The translations under genes and the position numbers were made by a program. This document shows, piece after piece, positions 1 to 9,411 of a DNA stretch of 64,000 bases. Where the stretch lies: contig CALKTH010000022.1 in NCBI GenBank assembly GCA_937997485.1, forward strand, positions 1 to 64,000, read 5' to 3'. The stretch is from an uncultured Acidimicrobiales bacterium (GTDB taxonomy: Bacteria; Actinomycetota; Acidimicrobiia; Acidimicrobiales; SZUA-35). The notes below the pieces were generated by a model, which was not told the DNA's origin, searched no databases, and was given only the letters and a program-made list of their open reading frames with translations. Numbering within the stretch: the first letter of the stretch is position 1; each line of letters begins with the position of its first letter.

Positions 1-1149
1 GTCACGGAATCGGAAAAGGTGGTCTTCAATGACCTGCGAGCGATCGAAGTCCGGGAAGATCCGACCGAGTTCGTCGAACCAGTGGGCCGACAGCTTCTCG
101 GGCTCAGCCGACATGTACCAGTGCTCTCGGGGCACGTAGTCCCCGATGTAGTACACGTGCTTACCGTCGAATTTCTCGGTGCCCGTCAGCGCCGTGAGGC
201 TCAAGAACACCACAAAGGGGGCGTCCTTGGAGTTGATGTTGTGCCAGTAGTACGGCGAGATTTCTTTCTCGCTGACGAAGACCATCACCGCCGCATCGAG
301 GTACTCGACCGCTTCGAGCTTGTCGAAGTATGCAGGGTCCGATGCTCGGTACGGCTCGAGAAGACGAGCGGCAACGGTTGATGGGGTTGTCATCAGCACC
401 GCATCGAATTCGGCGGTCATGGCACTGGCGGTGACTCGGACTCGGCCTGAGTCGAGTTTGTCGATCGAGCTCACCGGACTTGAGGTGAAGAATGAGGCAC
501 CAGCGCTGCTGGCACGCCCGACGAGTTCGTCCACCAGAGTGGCGAATCCGCCATCGAAATAGCCGAGCTTTTCCGTCGTGTCACCACGATCACGAGACTC
601 CACTCGCTGCTTCACCCGGCCCCACAGCCAGGCCATCGTGACCTTGTCGTAGTAGCGATCGAACTTGCCACGCAGCAGCGGCTCCCAGATCACGTCGGTG
701 ACCTCTTGGCCCGCCCACTTGCGCAACCACTCGAGTGCGGTGATCTTCGTGAGCTTCTCCCACGACCGAACCTGCTGCAGGTACAGGACCGAAACGCCGG
801 CCCGAATTCGGTTCCACGGCTTGAGCGGCGAGAACTTCAGCAGGTCGAGCGGCGTCATCATCGGGTAGAGAACGCCGTCGTAGTACGTCGAGAGTGAACT
901 CTCGTGATAGTTCAGCTTGTCGTTCAGGCCGAGCTCGTCGACGAGCGCAAGCATGTACTCATCGGTCTTGTAGAGGAAGTGATAGGCCTTCTCGGCTGGC
1001 TGACCCATGAGCTCGAACCCAGCGGCCAGACCGCCGAGCTCAGCGCCCGCTTCCAGAACGGTGACCTCGACGTCATCCTGCTTGGAGAGGTGGTAGGCAG
1101 CGGAGATACCGGTGAATCCACCACCGATGACTGCGACGGATTTCTTCAT
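1..1149 (-). CDS. FAD-dependent amine-oxidase-like oxidoreductase, 3'-truncated by window edge
   Basis: This gene is absent from the ORF track because it runs off the left edge. Reading the minus strand from ATG at 1149 gives 383 open codons. The protein begins MKKSVAVIGGGFTGISAAYHL, a Rossmann FAD-binding GxGxxG motif, followed by an ELGGLAAGF segment typical of the amine oxidase/protoporphyrinogen oxidase/UDP-galactopyranose mutase superfamily. Its ATG overlaps the TGA of the upstream gtrA-like gene (ATGA), so translation is probably coupled. Oxidoreductases of this type often sit beside GtrA proteins and glycosyltransferases in polysaccharide loci, where their substrate is usually unknown. 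The superfamily call is firm; no specific reaction is assigned. Confidence 0.85.
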   Translation of the reverse strand, partial: MKKSVAVIGGGFTGISAAYHLSKQDDVEVTVLEAGAELGGLAAGFELMGQPAEKAYHFLYKTDEYMLALVDELGLNDKLNYHESSLSTYYDGVLYPMMTPLDLLKFSPLKPWNRIRAGVSVLYLQQVRSWEKLTKITALEWLRKWAGQEVTDVIWEPLLRGKFDRYYDKVTMAWLWGRVKQRVESRDRGDTTEKLGYFDGGFATLVDELVGRASSAGASFFTSSPVSSIDKLDSGRVRVTASAMTAEFDAVLMTTPSTVAARLLEPYRASDPAYFDKLEAVEYLDAAVMVFVSEKEISPYYWHNINSKDAPFVVFLSLTALTGTEKFDGKHVYYIGDYVPREHWYMSAEPEKLSAHWFDELGRIFPDFDRSQVIEDHLFRFRD

Positions 1150-1589
1150 CGTGCCCCTTCGGCAAATGTCACCCGTGAATTGAGAACGAACTGCACCCCG
1201 GCAACGACCGGCAGCGAAATCAGCTTGGCGATCTCAGCGGCAACAGCGAACTGCACCAGGCCCCAGATCACTGCGGCGCCGATCACGAAGCCAACCGCCG
1301 ATACGGCCACGAAGGTGGCAAAGCGAGCCACGATCCGGTCGGTGGTCTTGAAGTTGTACTTAGCGTTCATGGTGAAGCTGAACAGCACCGCCGCGCTCAC
1401 CGAAGCCGCGTGGGCAAGCAGCTCGTGCACACCCGACACGGTGTGCAACAACAGGAACACACCGAAGTCGATGACCACGGATGTGCCTCCAATGAGGCCG
1501 TACAAAAGCAACTCTCGATGCTTCGTCGCCAGGGCGCGAGCCTTCTCTGCCAATGATCGACTGTCTACGCCCGCCTGGGTCGTCTGCAT
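1146..1589 (-). CDS. GtrA-like membrane protein
   Basis: This 147-residue protein has four hydrophobic segments, starting at about residues 28, 58, 87 and 115. The GtrA-family pattern is visible: a YGLIGG.S..IDFGVFLLL stretch in the first helix, then NAKYNFK near the middle. GtrA proteins are thought to help flip undecaprenyl-phosphate-linked sugars or otherwise support cell-surface glycosylation. The start is preceded by a good ribosome binding site (GGAGGCGGGC then ATG). The stop overlaps the start of the FAD oxidoreductase by 4 nt. It closes the Wzz-Wzy minus-strand run. Confidence 0.85.
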   Translation of the reverse strand: MQTTQAGVDSRSLAEKARALATKHRELLLYGLIGGTSVVIDFGVFLLLHTVSGVHELLAHAASVSAAVLFSFTMNAKYNFKTTDRIVARFATFVAVSAVGFVIGAAVIWGLVQFAVAAEIAKLISLPVVAGVQFVLNSRVTFAEGAR

Positions 1590-1693
1590 GCCCGCCTCCG
1601 CAACTCCGCTCCGAACTTCAGAGCATAGCTGCGCCGATCAGGGGAGAGAAGGGTCGCCATGCCCAACTCTCAGATCACCCGATATGGGTGTTT

Positions 1694-3052
1694 TCACCGA
1701 TGTCTACTCTTGCCTGCCCCTACCGGCGCGAGCATGTCGACATCCACTCGCTCGCCCTTCACTGCCGTCAGCGCGCTCACCGTGGCGACGAAGAGAACCC
1801 AGAGGAGCGTGTTCGGTGACATGACGCCGTGCTCGGTCGATGACCCCAGAACGGAGAGTGCCATGTAGCCGAGTGGAAACAGGCCAGCGACACCGGCATA
1901 GAGGCGGCAAAACCGAATCGCTCGAATCGTGCTGCGAACGAAGACGCCGGCGTACAAGAGTGCTCCGATGATTCCCAGATCAAGCGCCACATCGATCAAG
2001 CCATTGTGAGCGTGGGGGGTTCGGAAACTGCCGAGAGCGACCCAGATGTCGTGATTGGGCGAAAACCAGCCCAACCAAAAACTGCCGAAACCAGCGCCGA
2101 GAATCGGCCGGTCAGCGATCGCGGCGATCGAGTCGACCCACAGTGTCGTACGTCCGGTGAGCGTCACATCTTTTCCGAGTGCCGATGTGATTGCCGGGAG
2201 CTGAGAAAGTGAGACAGCGGCCGCGAGCATGGATCCGCCGCCAAGCGAGACCAGGACGGCACCGAACAGTGTCTTCTTGGCTCGAAGCATTTGGTACACC
2301 GGCAGTGCCAGCGTCAACAGAATCATGCTTACGAAAGCGGTGGTGGACTGCGATCCGAGCACCAATCCGAAAGCACCGACGCTTCCCGCAGTGAAGAGCA
2401 GCCTGAACTGTCGATTTCCGACGGCATGCCAGATCATGACCATTCCCCCGAGCACAGCGTCTCGCCCCAGGTTGTTCTTGCCGGGTGCCCTGCCCTGCCA
2501 TTGATCGGCCGACGTGACGCCGATATCAGGCAGCCCGAAGACGAGTGCGTAGTCCAGGGCCACCCGGAGCAACGCAACCCACGCCACTATGCGCAGAAGT
2601 TGAGGCAGCGGAAAGCGAACAACCAAGTAGACGCCAAAGAGCGCACTCAGGAGGAGGCCAACGGATCGCCTGGCTGTGATTTCGGGAGAGTAAGCCCAGA
2701 GCATCGAGATGACGGAAAGGGCGATCAGAGCGAAGAGCAAGGGCTCGCCGCGTACGATGCGAAAGACGGTCGGCCAGTCATTGGTGAGCAGGACTCCCGC
2801 CACGCCAAAGAGCAACAGAAAGAGCAGCGTCCCTCGCGTGTCACCGGCTTCAAGCGCATCGAGGGTGTTCTGACGGTTCAGCCAGAGCCACGGCCAGTTG
2901 ATGGCAAGGACGGCAATCGTCAGTGTTGCGTACGCGACCTCAAGCCAGTGGCGACGAGGCTTGACGGGAAGGGCTCCTACGACCGATTCGCGAGGCGGTC
3001 GTTCTGAGGGCGGATCGCCTTCGAGGCTGTCCTCACTTCGGAGCGTAAGCAT
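1694..3052 (-). CDS. O-antigen ligase/Wzy-like polysaccharide polymerase
   Basis: This 452-residue polytopic membrane protein has about ten hydrophobic segments. Near residue 345 it carries the PHAHNGLIDVALDLGIIG pattern, the conserved His-containing periplasmic loop and following helix of the O-antigen ligase/Wzy_C family (PF04932). Family members polymerise or ligate lipid-linked glycans on the outer face of the membrane. The start overlaps the 3' end of the upstream Wzz/BY-kinase gene by 20 nt, so the two are probably co-expressed as a polymerase and co-polymerase pair. A second Wzy-like gene lies at 32626-34077. Sequence does not distinguish polymerase from ligase. Confidence 0.85.
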   Translation of the reverse strand: MLTLRSEDSLEGDPPSERPPRESVVGALPVKPRRHWLEVAYATLTIAVLAINWPWLWLNRQNTLDALEAGDTRGTLLFLLLFGVAGVLLTNDWPTVFRIVRGEPLLFALIALSVISMLWAYSPEITARRSVGLLLSALFGVYLVVRFPLPQLLRIVAWVALLRVALDYALVFGLPDIGVTSADQWQGRAPGKNNLGRDAVLGGMVMIWHAVGNRQFRLLFTAGSVGAFGLVLGSQSTTAFVSMILLTLALPVYQMLRAKKTLFGAVLVSLGGGSMLAAAVSLSQLPAITSALGKDVTLTGRTTLWVDSIAAIADRPILGAGFGSFWLGWFSPNHDIWVALGSFRTPHAHNGLIDVALDLGIIGALLYAGVFVRSTIRAIRFCRLYAGVAGLFPLGYMALSVLGSSTEHGVMSPNTLLWVLFVATVSALTAVKGERVDVDMLAPVGAGKSRHR

Positions 3053-4676
3053 ACGGATCTTGGCGAAGGGCGAATCGACGTGATGCCTGACGGTCTCGAT
3101 TCAACACCGCACCGACGATGTGACCGCCAACGCCTTCGATCTCGGCACGGACCTGGCCGATGGCACCCGTCTCGGTCTTCCGGGAATCGATCACGATCAA
3201 CACGCCGTCGACGCGAGGGGCGATGCTCAAGGCATCTGCGGTGCTGAGGATTGGAGGCGAGTCGAAGATCACGAAGTCGACAACCTTCTCCAGACCCGTG
3301 ACGAGCTGGTCAGTCAGGCCACCGCCAAGCAGCTCACCGGGGTTGGCCGGCAGCGGTCCGACAGGCAGCACGTAGAGGTTCGGTTCGCCAACCTCGACGA
3401 GCACATCGCCGTCGCTTTCGCCGGCAAGCAGAGTGGCGAGACCGGTTTCGGTCGGCTCGATGCCGAGGATGCGTTCCGCTGAGGGTCGACGCATATCGGC
3501 TGAGACGAGCGCAACGCGCCGGCCACTCTGGGCGATCGACACGGCGAGGTTTGCCGCCACCTGCGACTTGCCCTCTCCGGGTCGAGAACTCGTGACGAGA
3601 ATCGACTTGAGACCCTCGCTGGCGCCCAAGAACTGGAGCGAGGTGCGAAGACGACGGAAGGCTTCTCGAGCACGCACAACGAGCGTTCCCGAACTGTCGG
3701 TGAGCATGACGGGCGTGCCGTCGGTGCGGCTGAAGCCGAGCCCGAATGAAGGCACCGTGACGAGTACCGATGCGCCGAGGGCTTGCTCGACGTCGCTGCG
3801 GTCTCGAGCGGTGGAGTCGAGGCGATCCAGCACGAACGCAAGGGCTGTACCGAGGATCAGGCCGAGAAGCGTGGCACCAATAATAAAGATGTTGGTTCCC
3901 ACCGAGGACGGCGACGTCGGGGCTTCGGCCAGTTCGAGCACTTCCGCGGGCGGGCGCAGGGTGCGTTGCTCCGTGCGGGAATCGCTGATCGCTGTGGCGA
4001 GCGATCGCTGTTGGTTGAGCGCCAAGTTCTTTGCCGTCAGGGCGGCCGAGCGATCCGCATCGATCTTGGCAATCTCGGAGCGGCGAACATCCGCGTCCAG
4101 CAAGGGATCGGAGGCGATCGCATCTCGCTGACTGTTCAGCGCGCTCACCTGAGAATCCAGGACCCGGATTTCCTCGGTCACGTCATCGGACTGGGTCTGC
4201 TGCTCGGCGATGATGGTGTCGTAGAACGCAGTCGCGGCAGCGATGCGCTCCCGCTCATACACAGTGGCAAAGCCGTTCACGACGTTCGCTGCGGTCTGTG
4301 GATCCTCATCGGAGTAGCTCAGGGCCAGGACCGAGCTCGATGGCACGAATCGCACAGACAGCCCAGAAAGGAGCGTGCCCGGCTCGACGTTGACTTGTCC
4401 GGACACCTCATTGGCGATGCGGACAGACTTGATGACTTCGCTCTCGCGTTCCAGCGTGACCGCGTCCAGAACGCCCGGTCGAGTTGACCCAACCGGCGTC
4501 GGCGCGACCAGCACGCGAGAGTCAGCCTCGTAAACCAGCGTCCGGGATGAACCCAGATACCAACCCAGCGCGCCGAAGAGCGCCGTGACCAAAAGAACGA
4601 CCCAGAAACGATTACGCAGAGCTTGCAGATACGTCTGCAGGTCCGCTCGATCATCCTGGGGGGCTTGATACATCAT
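3033..4676 (-). CDS. Wzz/BY-kinase-type polysaccharide co-polymerase (first of three)
   Basis: This 547-residue protein has an N-terminal Wzz domain with transmembrane helices at about 26-46 and 259-281, flanking a coiled-coil periplasmic part. A cytoplasmic P-loop kinase domain follows: Walker A SSRPGEGKS (363-371), Walker A' VALVSADMRRP (about 388-398) and Walker B VDFVIFDSPP (466-475). The C-terminus ends DPYAYAPK, a short tyrosine cluster of two residues, fewer than in typical BY-kinases. Such proteins set chain length and control export of exopolysaccharide by autophosphorylation. The motifs look intact. A ribosome binding site GGAAGG precedes the ATGATG start, and a 16-bp palindrome lies just upstream (separate entry). 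Confidence 0.9.
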   Translation of the reverse strand: MMYQAPQDDRADLQTYLQALRNRFWVVLLVTALFGALGWYLGSSRTLVYEADSRVLVAPTPVGSTRPGVLDAVTLERESEVIKSVRIANEVSGQVNVEPGTLLSGLSVRFVPSSSVLALSYSDEDPQTAANVVNGFATVYERERIAAATAFYDTIIAEQQTQSDDVTEEIRVLDSQVSALNSQRDAIASDPLLDADVRRSEIAKIDADRSAALTAKNLALNQQRSLATAISDSRTEQRTLRPPAEVLELAEAPTSPSSVGTNIFIIGATLLGLILGTALAFVLDRLDSTARDRSDVEQALGASVLVTVPSFGLGFSRTDGTPVMLTDSSGTLVVRAREAFRRLRTSLQFLGASEGLKSILVTSSRPGEGKSQVAANLAVSIAQSGRRVALVSADMRRPSAERILGIEPTETGLATLLAGESDGDVLVEVGEPNLYVLPVGPLPANPGELLGGGLTDQLVTGLEKVVDFVIFDSPPILSTADALSIAPRVDGVLIVIDSRKTETGAIGQVRAEIEGVGGHIVGAVLNRDRQASRRFALRQDPYAYAPK

Positions 4677-4706
4677 CGTGTGCGCCTTCCCATGCTCCGC
4701 CCGGCG

Positions 4707-4729
4707 ACTGTACCTCGTTGATCAACGAG
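4707..4729 (-). promoter_or_regulatory. Candidate promoter -10 with adjacent 16-bp perfect palindrome
   Basis: In the 73-nt gap between two minus-strand genes lies CTCGTTGATCAACGAG (4714-4729), a perfect 16-bp inverted repeat. One base away, on the minus strand, is TACAGT (4707-4712), a plausible TAnnnT -10 element about 30 nt upstream of the Wzz/BY-kinase ATG. The palindrome would occupy the -35/-10 spacer, a classical repressor position. No -35 match is obvious. The symmetry is seen directly; the regulatory role is inferred. Confidence 0.5.
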
Positions 4730-4749
4730 TATCGACCGGGCATTTGTCT

Positions 4750-6207
4750 TCATGTGCCTACCGTCAACAATGTGACAGTGGCGGAGCCGAACTGATCGAC
4801 CCGCTCAACGGTCAGGTCAGCGTTCAACAGATCTCGAATGCGCTCAACCGCTTCGGTGTCACCTTCAGCCTCGATCACGAAAACTCGAGAGGCGTCGAAG
4901 ATGACAGGAACGACAACATCGTCTGGATACGGGTGTTGGGGCACTCCAACCTCGGTGCGTGGCTCCAAACCCACAAGCTCAGTCTCTCCGGAACGCCAGT
5001 GGTAGAAGTCAAACGGTGCACGCTCGTAGTAGAGGGCGGAGTGAACCACATCGCCATCCTGCGCCAGATCGTCAATGTGCTCGGACAACTCGCGCCACGG
5101 CACGTCTTCCGTCGTGTACGTCGATGCGACCCGTGATGCTCCGAGGCCGAGCACAAGAACGAGGACCAACCAGCCGACCGGTGCCTTCTCCGCCCGCTGT
5201 GCTCTCGACATCAGCGCTTGCAGGCCGACCGCGCTGAGAAGCAACAGCCCAGGCACCAAGTGGAGATAGTAGCGAGCCGACGTCAGCGGGCTGAAGACAC
5301 TCGCTGCGAGCATGAGCACGACCGGGAGAAAGAACCCCACGAGCAGAACGTTCATCGTTTCTTGCGAACCGGCCACGCTGCCTCGAAGCTGGCGCAACAC
5401 GGCAACGAGCCCAACGACCGCCAACGATGCGACAAGCAAGAAGAGCACCCCAGCCAGCGCCGTTCCCTCGTCCAAGAAGTGCGCTCCGCTCAATCCGGTT
5501 GCAATCCTGGCCAGCGACTCCGCGCCCAGCGGCGGTAGCCAATCGACCTGGTCGTCACCGCCCAGCGCAATACCGATGGCCAGCGGTGCGCTGAACGTCG
5601 CCGCGATCGCGGCTGCCCCGACGACATTCAAGCGCTGCTTGCGACCGCTCCGGACCCATGCCACTGCGAAGAGCCCTGGCATGAAGAACAGCATCACGAC
5701 GTGCAGATAGAGGCTCGCTCCAGCAGCCAGCCCCAAGACGAGCCAGCCTCGTCGGGTTGGTTGTCGTAGCCGGCGTTCGAGCAGCCACGTCAACGCGGTC
5801 GCGCTCGTTGCCGTCAGTGCATACGACCGAGCCTCTTGCCCGTAGTAGACCATGGCTACCGACGTGAGCAGTAAGGCGGCCAGGACATGCGCCGTCCATC
5901 GTCCCTGGAGACGCCGAGCGACACTCCAGCTGAACGCAATTGTCAGTGCAAGGCCCAGAGCGGAGGGCAGGCGCAGCCACCACTCCCCCGCGCCGACGGG
6001 CGCGGCCAAGCGCTGCAACAGATAGAAGGCGGACATGTTGCCGCGGTCAGCGACCACACCGTCCACGAGCCCGCTCCACGGTCCGTTAGCGAGGCCAGCG
6101 GTGATGGCCTCGTCTTGCCAAAGGCTTCGCTGGGCGGACCCGGCAACGGCAACGACAAACGCCAACGCTGACCACGGAAGCCACTCGGGAAGGCGGCGGC
6201 TCGTCAC
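4750..6207 (-). CDS. GT39/ArnT-like membrane glycosyltransferase
   Basis: This 485-residue polytopic protein has the first-loop signature SLWQDEAIT (about 28-36), matching the acidic pair of GT-C glycosyltransferases of the PMT/ArnT (GT39, PF13231) type. These use polyprenyl-phosphate-linked sugars as donors on the outer face of the membrane. About ten hydrophobic helices precede a soluble C-terminal domain. Its ATG overlaps the stop of the GT87-like gene upstream (ATGA), and it is the last gene of the five-gene coupled run starting at 10484. Donor and acceptor are unknown. Confidence 0.8.
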   Translation of the reverse strand: MTSRRLPEWLPWSALAFVVAVAGSAQRSLWQDEAITAGLANGPWSGLVDGVVADRGNMSAFYLLQRLAAPVGAGEWWLRLPSALGLALTIAFSWSVARRLQGRWTAHVLAALLLTSVAMVYYGQEARSYALTATSATALTWLLERRLRQPTRRGWLVLGLAAGASLYLHVVMLFFMPGLFAVAWVRSGRKQRLNVVGAAAIAATFSAPLAIGIALGGDDQVDWLPPLGAESLARIATGLSGAHFLDEGTALAGVLFLLVASLAVVGLVAVLRQLRGSVAGSQETMNVLLVGFFLPVVLMLAASVFSPLTSARYYLHLVPGLLLLSAVGLQALMSRAQRAEKAPVGWLVLVLVLGLGASRVASTYTTEDVPWRELSEHIDDLAQDGDVVHSALYYERAPFDFYHWRSGETELVGLEPRTEVGVPQHPYPDDVVVPVIFDASRVFVIEAEGDTEAVERIRDLLNADLTVERVDQFGSATVTLLTVGT

Positions 6208-7478
6208 GAGTTGGGCACTGGCTTTCTGGCCACCGTCAGAACGATCGATGCAACAACCGCGAAGATGATGAGGCTTGCGACGGTTTCGAGCCGCCCGGAC
6301 GTCAGCGTCGACGAGCCGACGATGGTCTCGACGTTGGCCGATCGATAAAGCAACGCGACAGCAAAGGTGAGCGCCGCCAACCGGAGTCCGGCGCAGGCGA
6401 AAGCGACGACGAGCAAGACGCCAAGAACTGGCATGTCATAGCTCTGAATCGTGACGAAGCCGATCACACTTGCGATGGCCACGCTGATACGGAGTACCTC
6501 TCGCTCGCCAGGGAGGAAGTTCTGCGGCGCCCGTTGCACCAGCCATCCCCCTACGAGGACCGTCGCGACGGCGAGCACAACACCGAGCTGCACACCGACG
6601 TCGCCGAGGCCGGCCCAATGCAAGAGGTTGCGCACACCACTGACCTGTTCAGGAAGGTTCGGCTCGTACGCGACCGAGTACAGCTCGTCCCAGTTCTCGA
6701 ACATGCCATCGAGAATCTCGGACGGTGTGGAGAACAGGAAGGGAGGAATCGCGGCGAGCACCGTGGCAACGGCAGCCTTGCCGATCATCAGCCAGTTCTC
6801 GCGATCGAAGAGGAGCACGAAGCAGAAGATTGCACCGACCTGGGGCTTCAGCATCAAAATCACAATCGCCACGACGCCCCAGCCTCGTCGATCATGCACC
6901 AGCGACCAGAGCAACAGGGCCACACCAAACAGCGCGATCAGGCCACTCTGACCGGTGGTCAATGAGATCGCTGTCCCTTGCAGGAACGTCACAAATCCGA
7001 ACGCCACAGCGAAAAAGACAAAGCGATCCGTGAATGGATCGCCGCTGTGCAGCATCGAGCGGCTCCAGCGGGGCATTGAACCCAGCAGCGGCACCGCCAC
7101 TCCGGCAAGGAGCCAACAAGCAACGATCATCAGCACCGCGCTGATCAGGTTCCAGATGATCGAACCGGCCACGTCGCCGAGCGGAGCGAAAGGCGCAGTG
7201 ATCGGGTACCAGTTTGGCGGGTACACCCATATCCGTGGGAGGTCGCCGGAAGCGAACGATTGAGCGCCCAACTCGGCGAAGTCCGGTGAGTACGGGTTGT
7301 CGCCCGAGGTCCACATCTGGGCGGCGACCCAGGTGTGTCGAAAATCGATAGATGACTGGGTTCGAAAGGCCGCAATGCGCTCGACAACGTACGCGATGCT
7401 GACAAGCGAAACGAAGCCGGCCAGGATTCGCCGTGGCCGAACGCCAAGCCGTTCCGTGAATGTGATCAGGGCGGTCAT
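6204..7478 (-). CDS. GT87/DUF2029-like membrane glycosyltransferase
   Basis: This 424-residue membrane protein has about ten helices. The N-terminal third carries a FRHTWVAAQMW.SGDNPYSP stretch, typical of GT87 (DUF2029) alpha-mannosyltransferases, which use polyprenyl-phosphate-mannose. ATGA overlaps join it to the GT4 gene upstream and the GT39-like gene downstream. GT87 enzymes are characteristic of actinobacterial mannan/LAM assembly, but here the neighbours suggest an exopolysaccharide. The family call rests on the first loop and topology and is less certain than the GT-C superfamily call. Confidence 0.75.
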   Translation of the reverse strand: MTALITFTERLGVRPRRILAGFVSLVSIAYVVERIAAFRTQSSIDFRHTWVAAQMWTSGDNPYSPDFAELGAQSFASGDLPRIWVYPPNWYPITAPFAPLGDVAGSIIWNLISAVLMIVACWLLAGVAVPLLGSMPRWSRSMLHSGDPFTDRFVFFAVAFGFVTFLQGTAISLTTGQSGLIALFGVALLLWSLVHDRRGWGVVAIVILMLKPQVGAIFCFVLLFDRENWLMIGKAAVATVLAAIPPFLFSTPSEILDGMFENWDELYSVAYEPNLPEQVSGVRNLLHWAGLGDVGVQLGVVLAVATVLVGGWLVQRAPQNFLPGEREVLRISVAIASVIGFVTIQSYDMPVLGVLLVVAFACAGLRLAALTFAVALLYRSANVETIVGSSTLTSGRLETVASLIIFAVVASIVLTVARKPVPNS

Positions 7479-8641
7479 GACGCCACCAGCGCATGCTCAA
7501 CCCCGTCTGCGAAGCGTCGAACCATCGACGCCAATCCGTAGCTCTCTGCACTCACGGCGCATCCCTCCCTCAACTCTGCGAGAACGGCCTCGTTGTTGAG
7601 CAGCGCTGCCGCCGCCCTTCCCAACTCCGGTCCCGTCGCTCCCTCATCGAGCACTCGGGCGTTCACTCCGTCCTGTAAATACGTTACTTCGTGGCTGTGA
7701 TCGGCCATCTGCGCCGTCACGATCGGTGCCCCAAAGCCGAACGAATCAATCACGTGCAACCCGATCAATCCCGGGTGCACCGTGAGCTTGGCGCGAGATC
7801 CGATCGCCGAACGATCGGCACCGAATCGCGCCCCGGTGACGTGCAGCCAAGGGCGCATGCTCGCTGCGTCGCGAACGTGCTGTTCGTGGGAGCCGGCCCC
7901 TACGACGAAGAATTCGAAGTCTGGGACAGAGGCCTTCACGGTGTCGAGCGCCTCGATGAGCATCCCGAGCTTCTTCGACCCATCGAGGGCAGAGATCATC
8001 CAACCGACGTTTGACGTTCGGCTGTCCACGCGTTCGAGCAGCGCCTGAACTTCACCGCTTACTTCCCCGGCCGCAACGACTGCCGGATCTCGTGTGTTGT
8101 TCACCGTCGAAATCCGGTCGGCCGGGAATCCCGAGGAAGCAACCAGGTCCGCCGAAAACGAGGTGTAGGCGAAGAACCAAGCCGCTCGCCGAGTGAGCCA
8201 CCGCTTGTATCTCTCGGCGAGAGCCACGCTTTCCGTTGTCTCGATGTTCTCGCCATGTCCCCACACGGCGACAGGCGGAAACCCTCCAAACGGGAGGGAG
8301 GCGAGAAGTGTGGCGACGGTCCCGACCGGAAGCGTCACGGCCTGAGGGACAACAACGAGGTCAACGGAGCGCAGTTCTCGCAACACGGGCTGCCATGTGA
8401 CCTCTCGACCGGCCAGCCGAAGCGACCGGTTGTTGATCACTTCAGCCCAGGACAAGGAAGACGCGTCGTTGCGTTGTTTGCGATCTGCTGGCGGCTGGCC
8501 ATGCAGCAGCCGCAATTCAATACCTCTCGTGGTGAGTTCGGCGCGGAGGTCGTCGAAGAACGAGACGCGGTACGCCGGCACCCACTCTTGAACAATCGCC
8601 ACCGAGGCAGCCGCCCCACCCGAACGAGACGCTTGCGTCAT
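7475..8641 (-). CDS. GT4-like glycosyltransferase
   Basis: A soluble GT-B glycosyltransferase of 388 residues. The N-terminal half begins SVAIVQEWVPAYRVSFFDDLR, an acceptor-domain pattern. The C-terminal half has a SFGFGAPIVTAQ..DHSHEV segment at the place of the donor-binding E-x7-E loop, though the glutamates are not canonical. I chose ATG at 8641 (MTQASR) over the longer ORF start at 8677, because 8641 gives the ATGA overlap with the upstream wecG-like gene seen throughout this operon. It probably transfers one sugar onto a lipid-linked intermediate in the cytoplasm. Specificity is unknown. Confidence 0.8.
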   Translation of the reverse strand: MTQASRSGGAAASVAIVQEWVPAYRVSFFDDLRAELTTRGIELRLLHGQPPADRKQRNDASSLSWAEVINNRSLRLAGREVTWQPVLRELRSVDLVVVPQAVTLPVGTVATLLASLPFGGFPPVAVWGHGENIETTESVALAERYKRWLTRRAAWFFAYTSFSADLVASSGFPADRISTVNNTRDPAVVAAGEVSGEVQALLERVDSRTSNVGWMISALDGSKKLGMLIEALDTVKASVPDFEFFVVGAGSHEQHVRDAASMRPWLHVTGARFGADRSAIGSRAKLTVHPGLIGLHVIDSFGFGAPIVTAQMADHSHEVTYLQDGVNARVLDEGATGPELGRAAAALLNNEAVLAELREGCAVSAESYGLASMVRRFADGVEHALVAS

Positions 8642-9411
8642 CCTCGGCTGGCGACGAGTGCGCGACCCCAACTCCACATGAATTGGGAGTTCGTGACGAG
8701 GTAGCGCTTCCAGAGACGGCTCGGCTCTTCACGAAGCCGATACAGCCACTGCAGCCCATACTTCTGCATCCACGCAGGTGGTCGCTCGAGACTTCCGGCG
8801 GCGTAGTCGAACGCTGCGCCCACTGCGAGCATGGCTGCGTTCACCGAGCCGCGATGCTGGGAAACCCACCGTTCTTGGCGGGGACAACCTCGACCGACAA
8901 GAACAACACCGGCGCCAGATTCGTTGATGCGGGCGATGTCGGCCGCATCCTCTTCTGGCGTGGCCTCGCGGAACCGATCGGACTGGAAGTCGACCTGCGC
9001 TCCCGGATGCTTCGCCTCGATCGCCGCCTTGAACGCTTCACACGTTTCTTCGGTTGAGCCGAACAAGAAGATGCCAATGCCCTCTTCCGCCGCTCGATCG
9101 ATGACCCACCACGTGAGATCGGGACCGTAGACACGATCGTCGAGTCCGGCATCGTGCAGGCTGTTCATCGCCCATCGAACCGGCTGCCCATCAGGCACCA
9201 CGAGGTCGATGTCGTTCACCATCCGGCCGAATTCCGGATCGTGTGTTGCCTCCATGAGGCCATGTACGGCAAGAGCCGAGACGGCGTAGCTCCGGTTGTC
9301 TCGCGCAGCTTCGACGATGCGTTCGGTTGCGTCCTCGTAGGTCGTGATCGTCAGATCGATCCCAAAGATGTCGACTTCGTCGCCCAGCCGCTCCTGTGCG
9401 ATGGCGGTCAT
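8638..9411 (-). CDS. WecG/TagA/CpsF family glycosyltransferase
   Basis: This 257-residue protein has the full family pattern: [13 protein letters not shown] (about 71-83, catalytic Asp region), [36 protein letters not shown], and a basic C-terminal membrane-associating segment (PSRLWKRYL). WecG/TagA enzymes (GT26) add ManNAc or related sugars as the second residue on undecaprenyl-pyrophosphate-linked sugars, so this may act right after one of the two initiating sugar transferases. ATGA overlaps occur at both ends. A second, more divergent WecG/TagA member is at 23352-24197. Confidence 0.92.
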   Translation of the reverse strand: MTAIAQERLGDEVDIFGIDLTITTYEDATERIVEAARDNRSYAVSALAVHGLMEATHDPEFGRMVNDIDLVVPDGQPVRWAMNSLHDAGLDDRVYGPDLTWWVIDRAAEEGIGIFLFGSTEETCEAFKAAIEAKHPGAQVDFQSDRFREATPEEDAADIARINESGAGVVLVGRGCPRQERWVSQHRGSVNAAMLAVGAAFDYAAGSLERPPAWMQKYGLQWLYRLREEPSRLWKRYLVTNSQFMWSWGRALVASRG

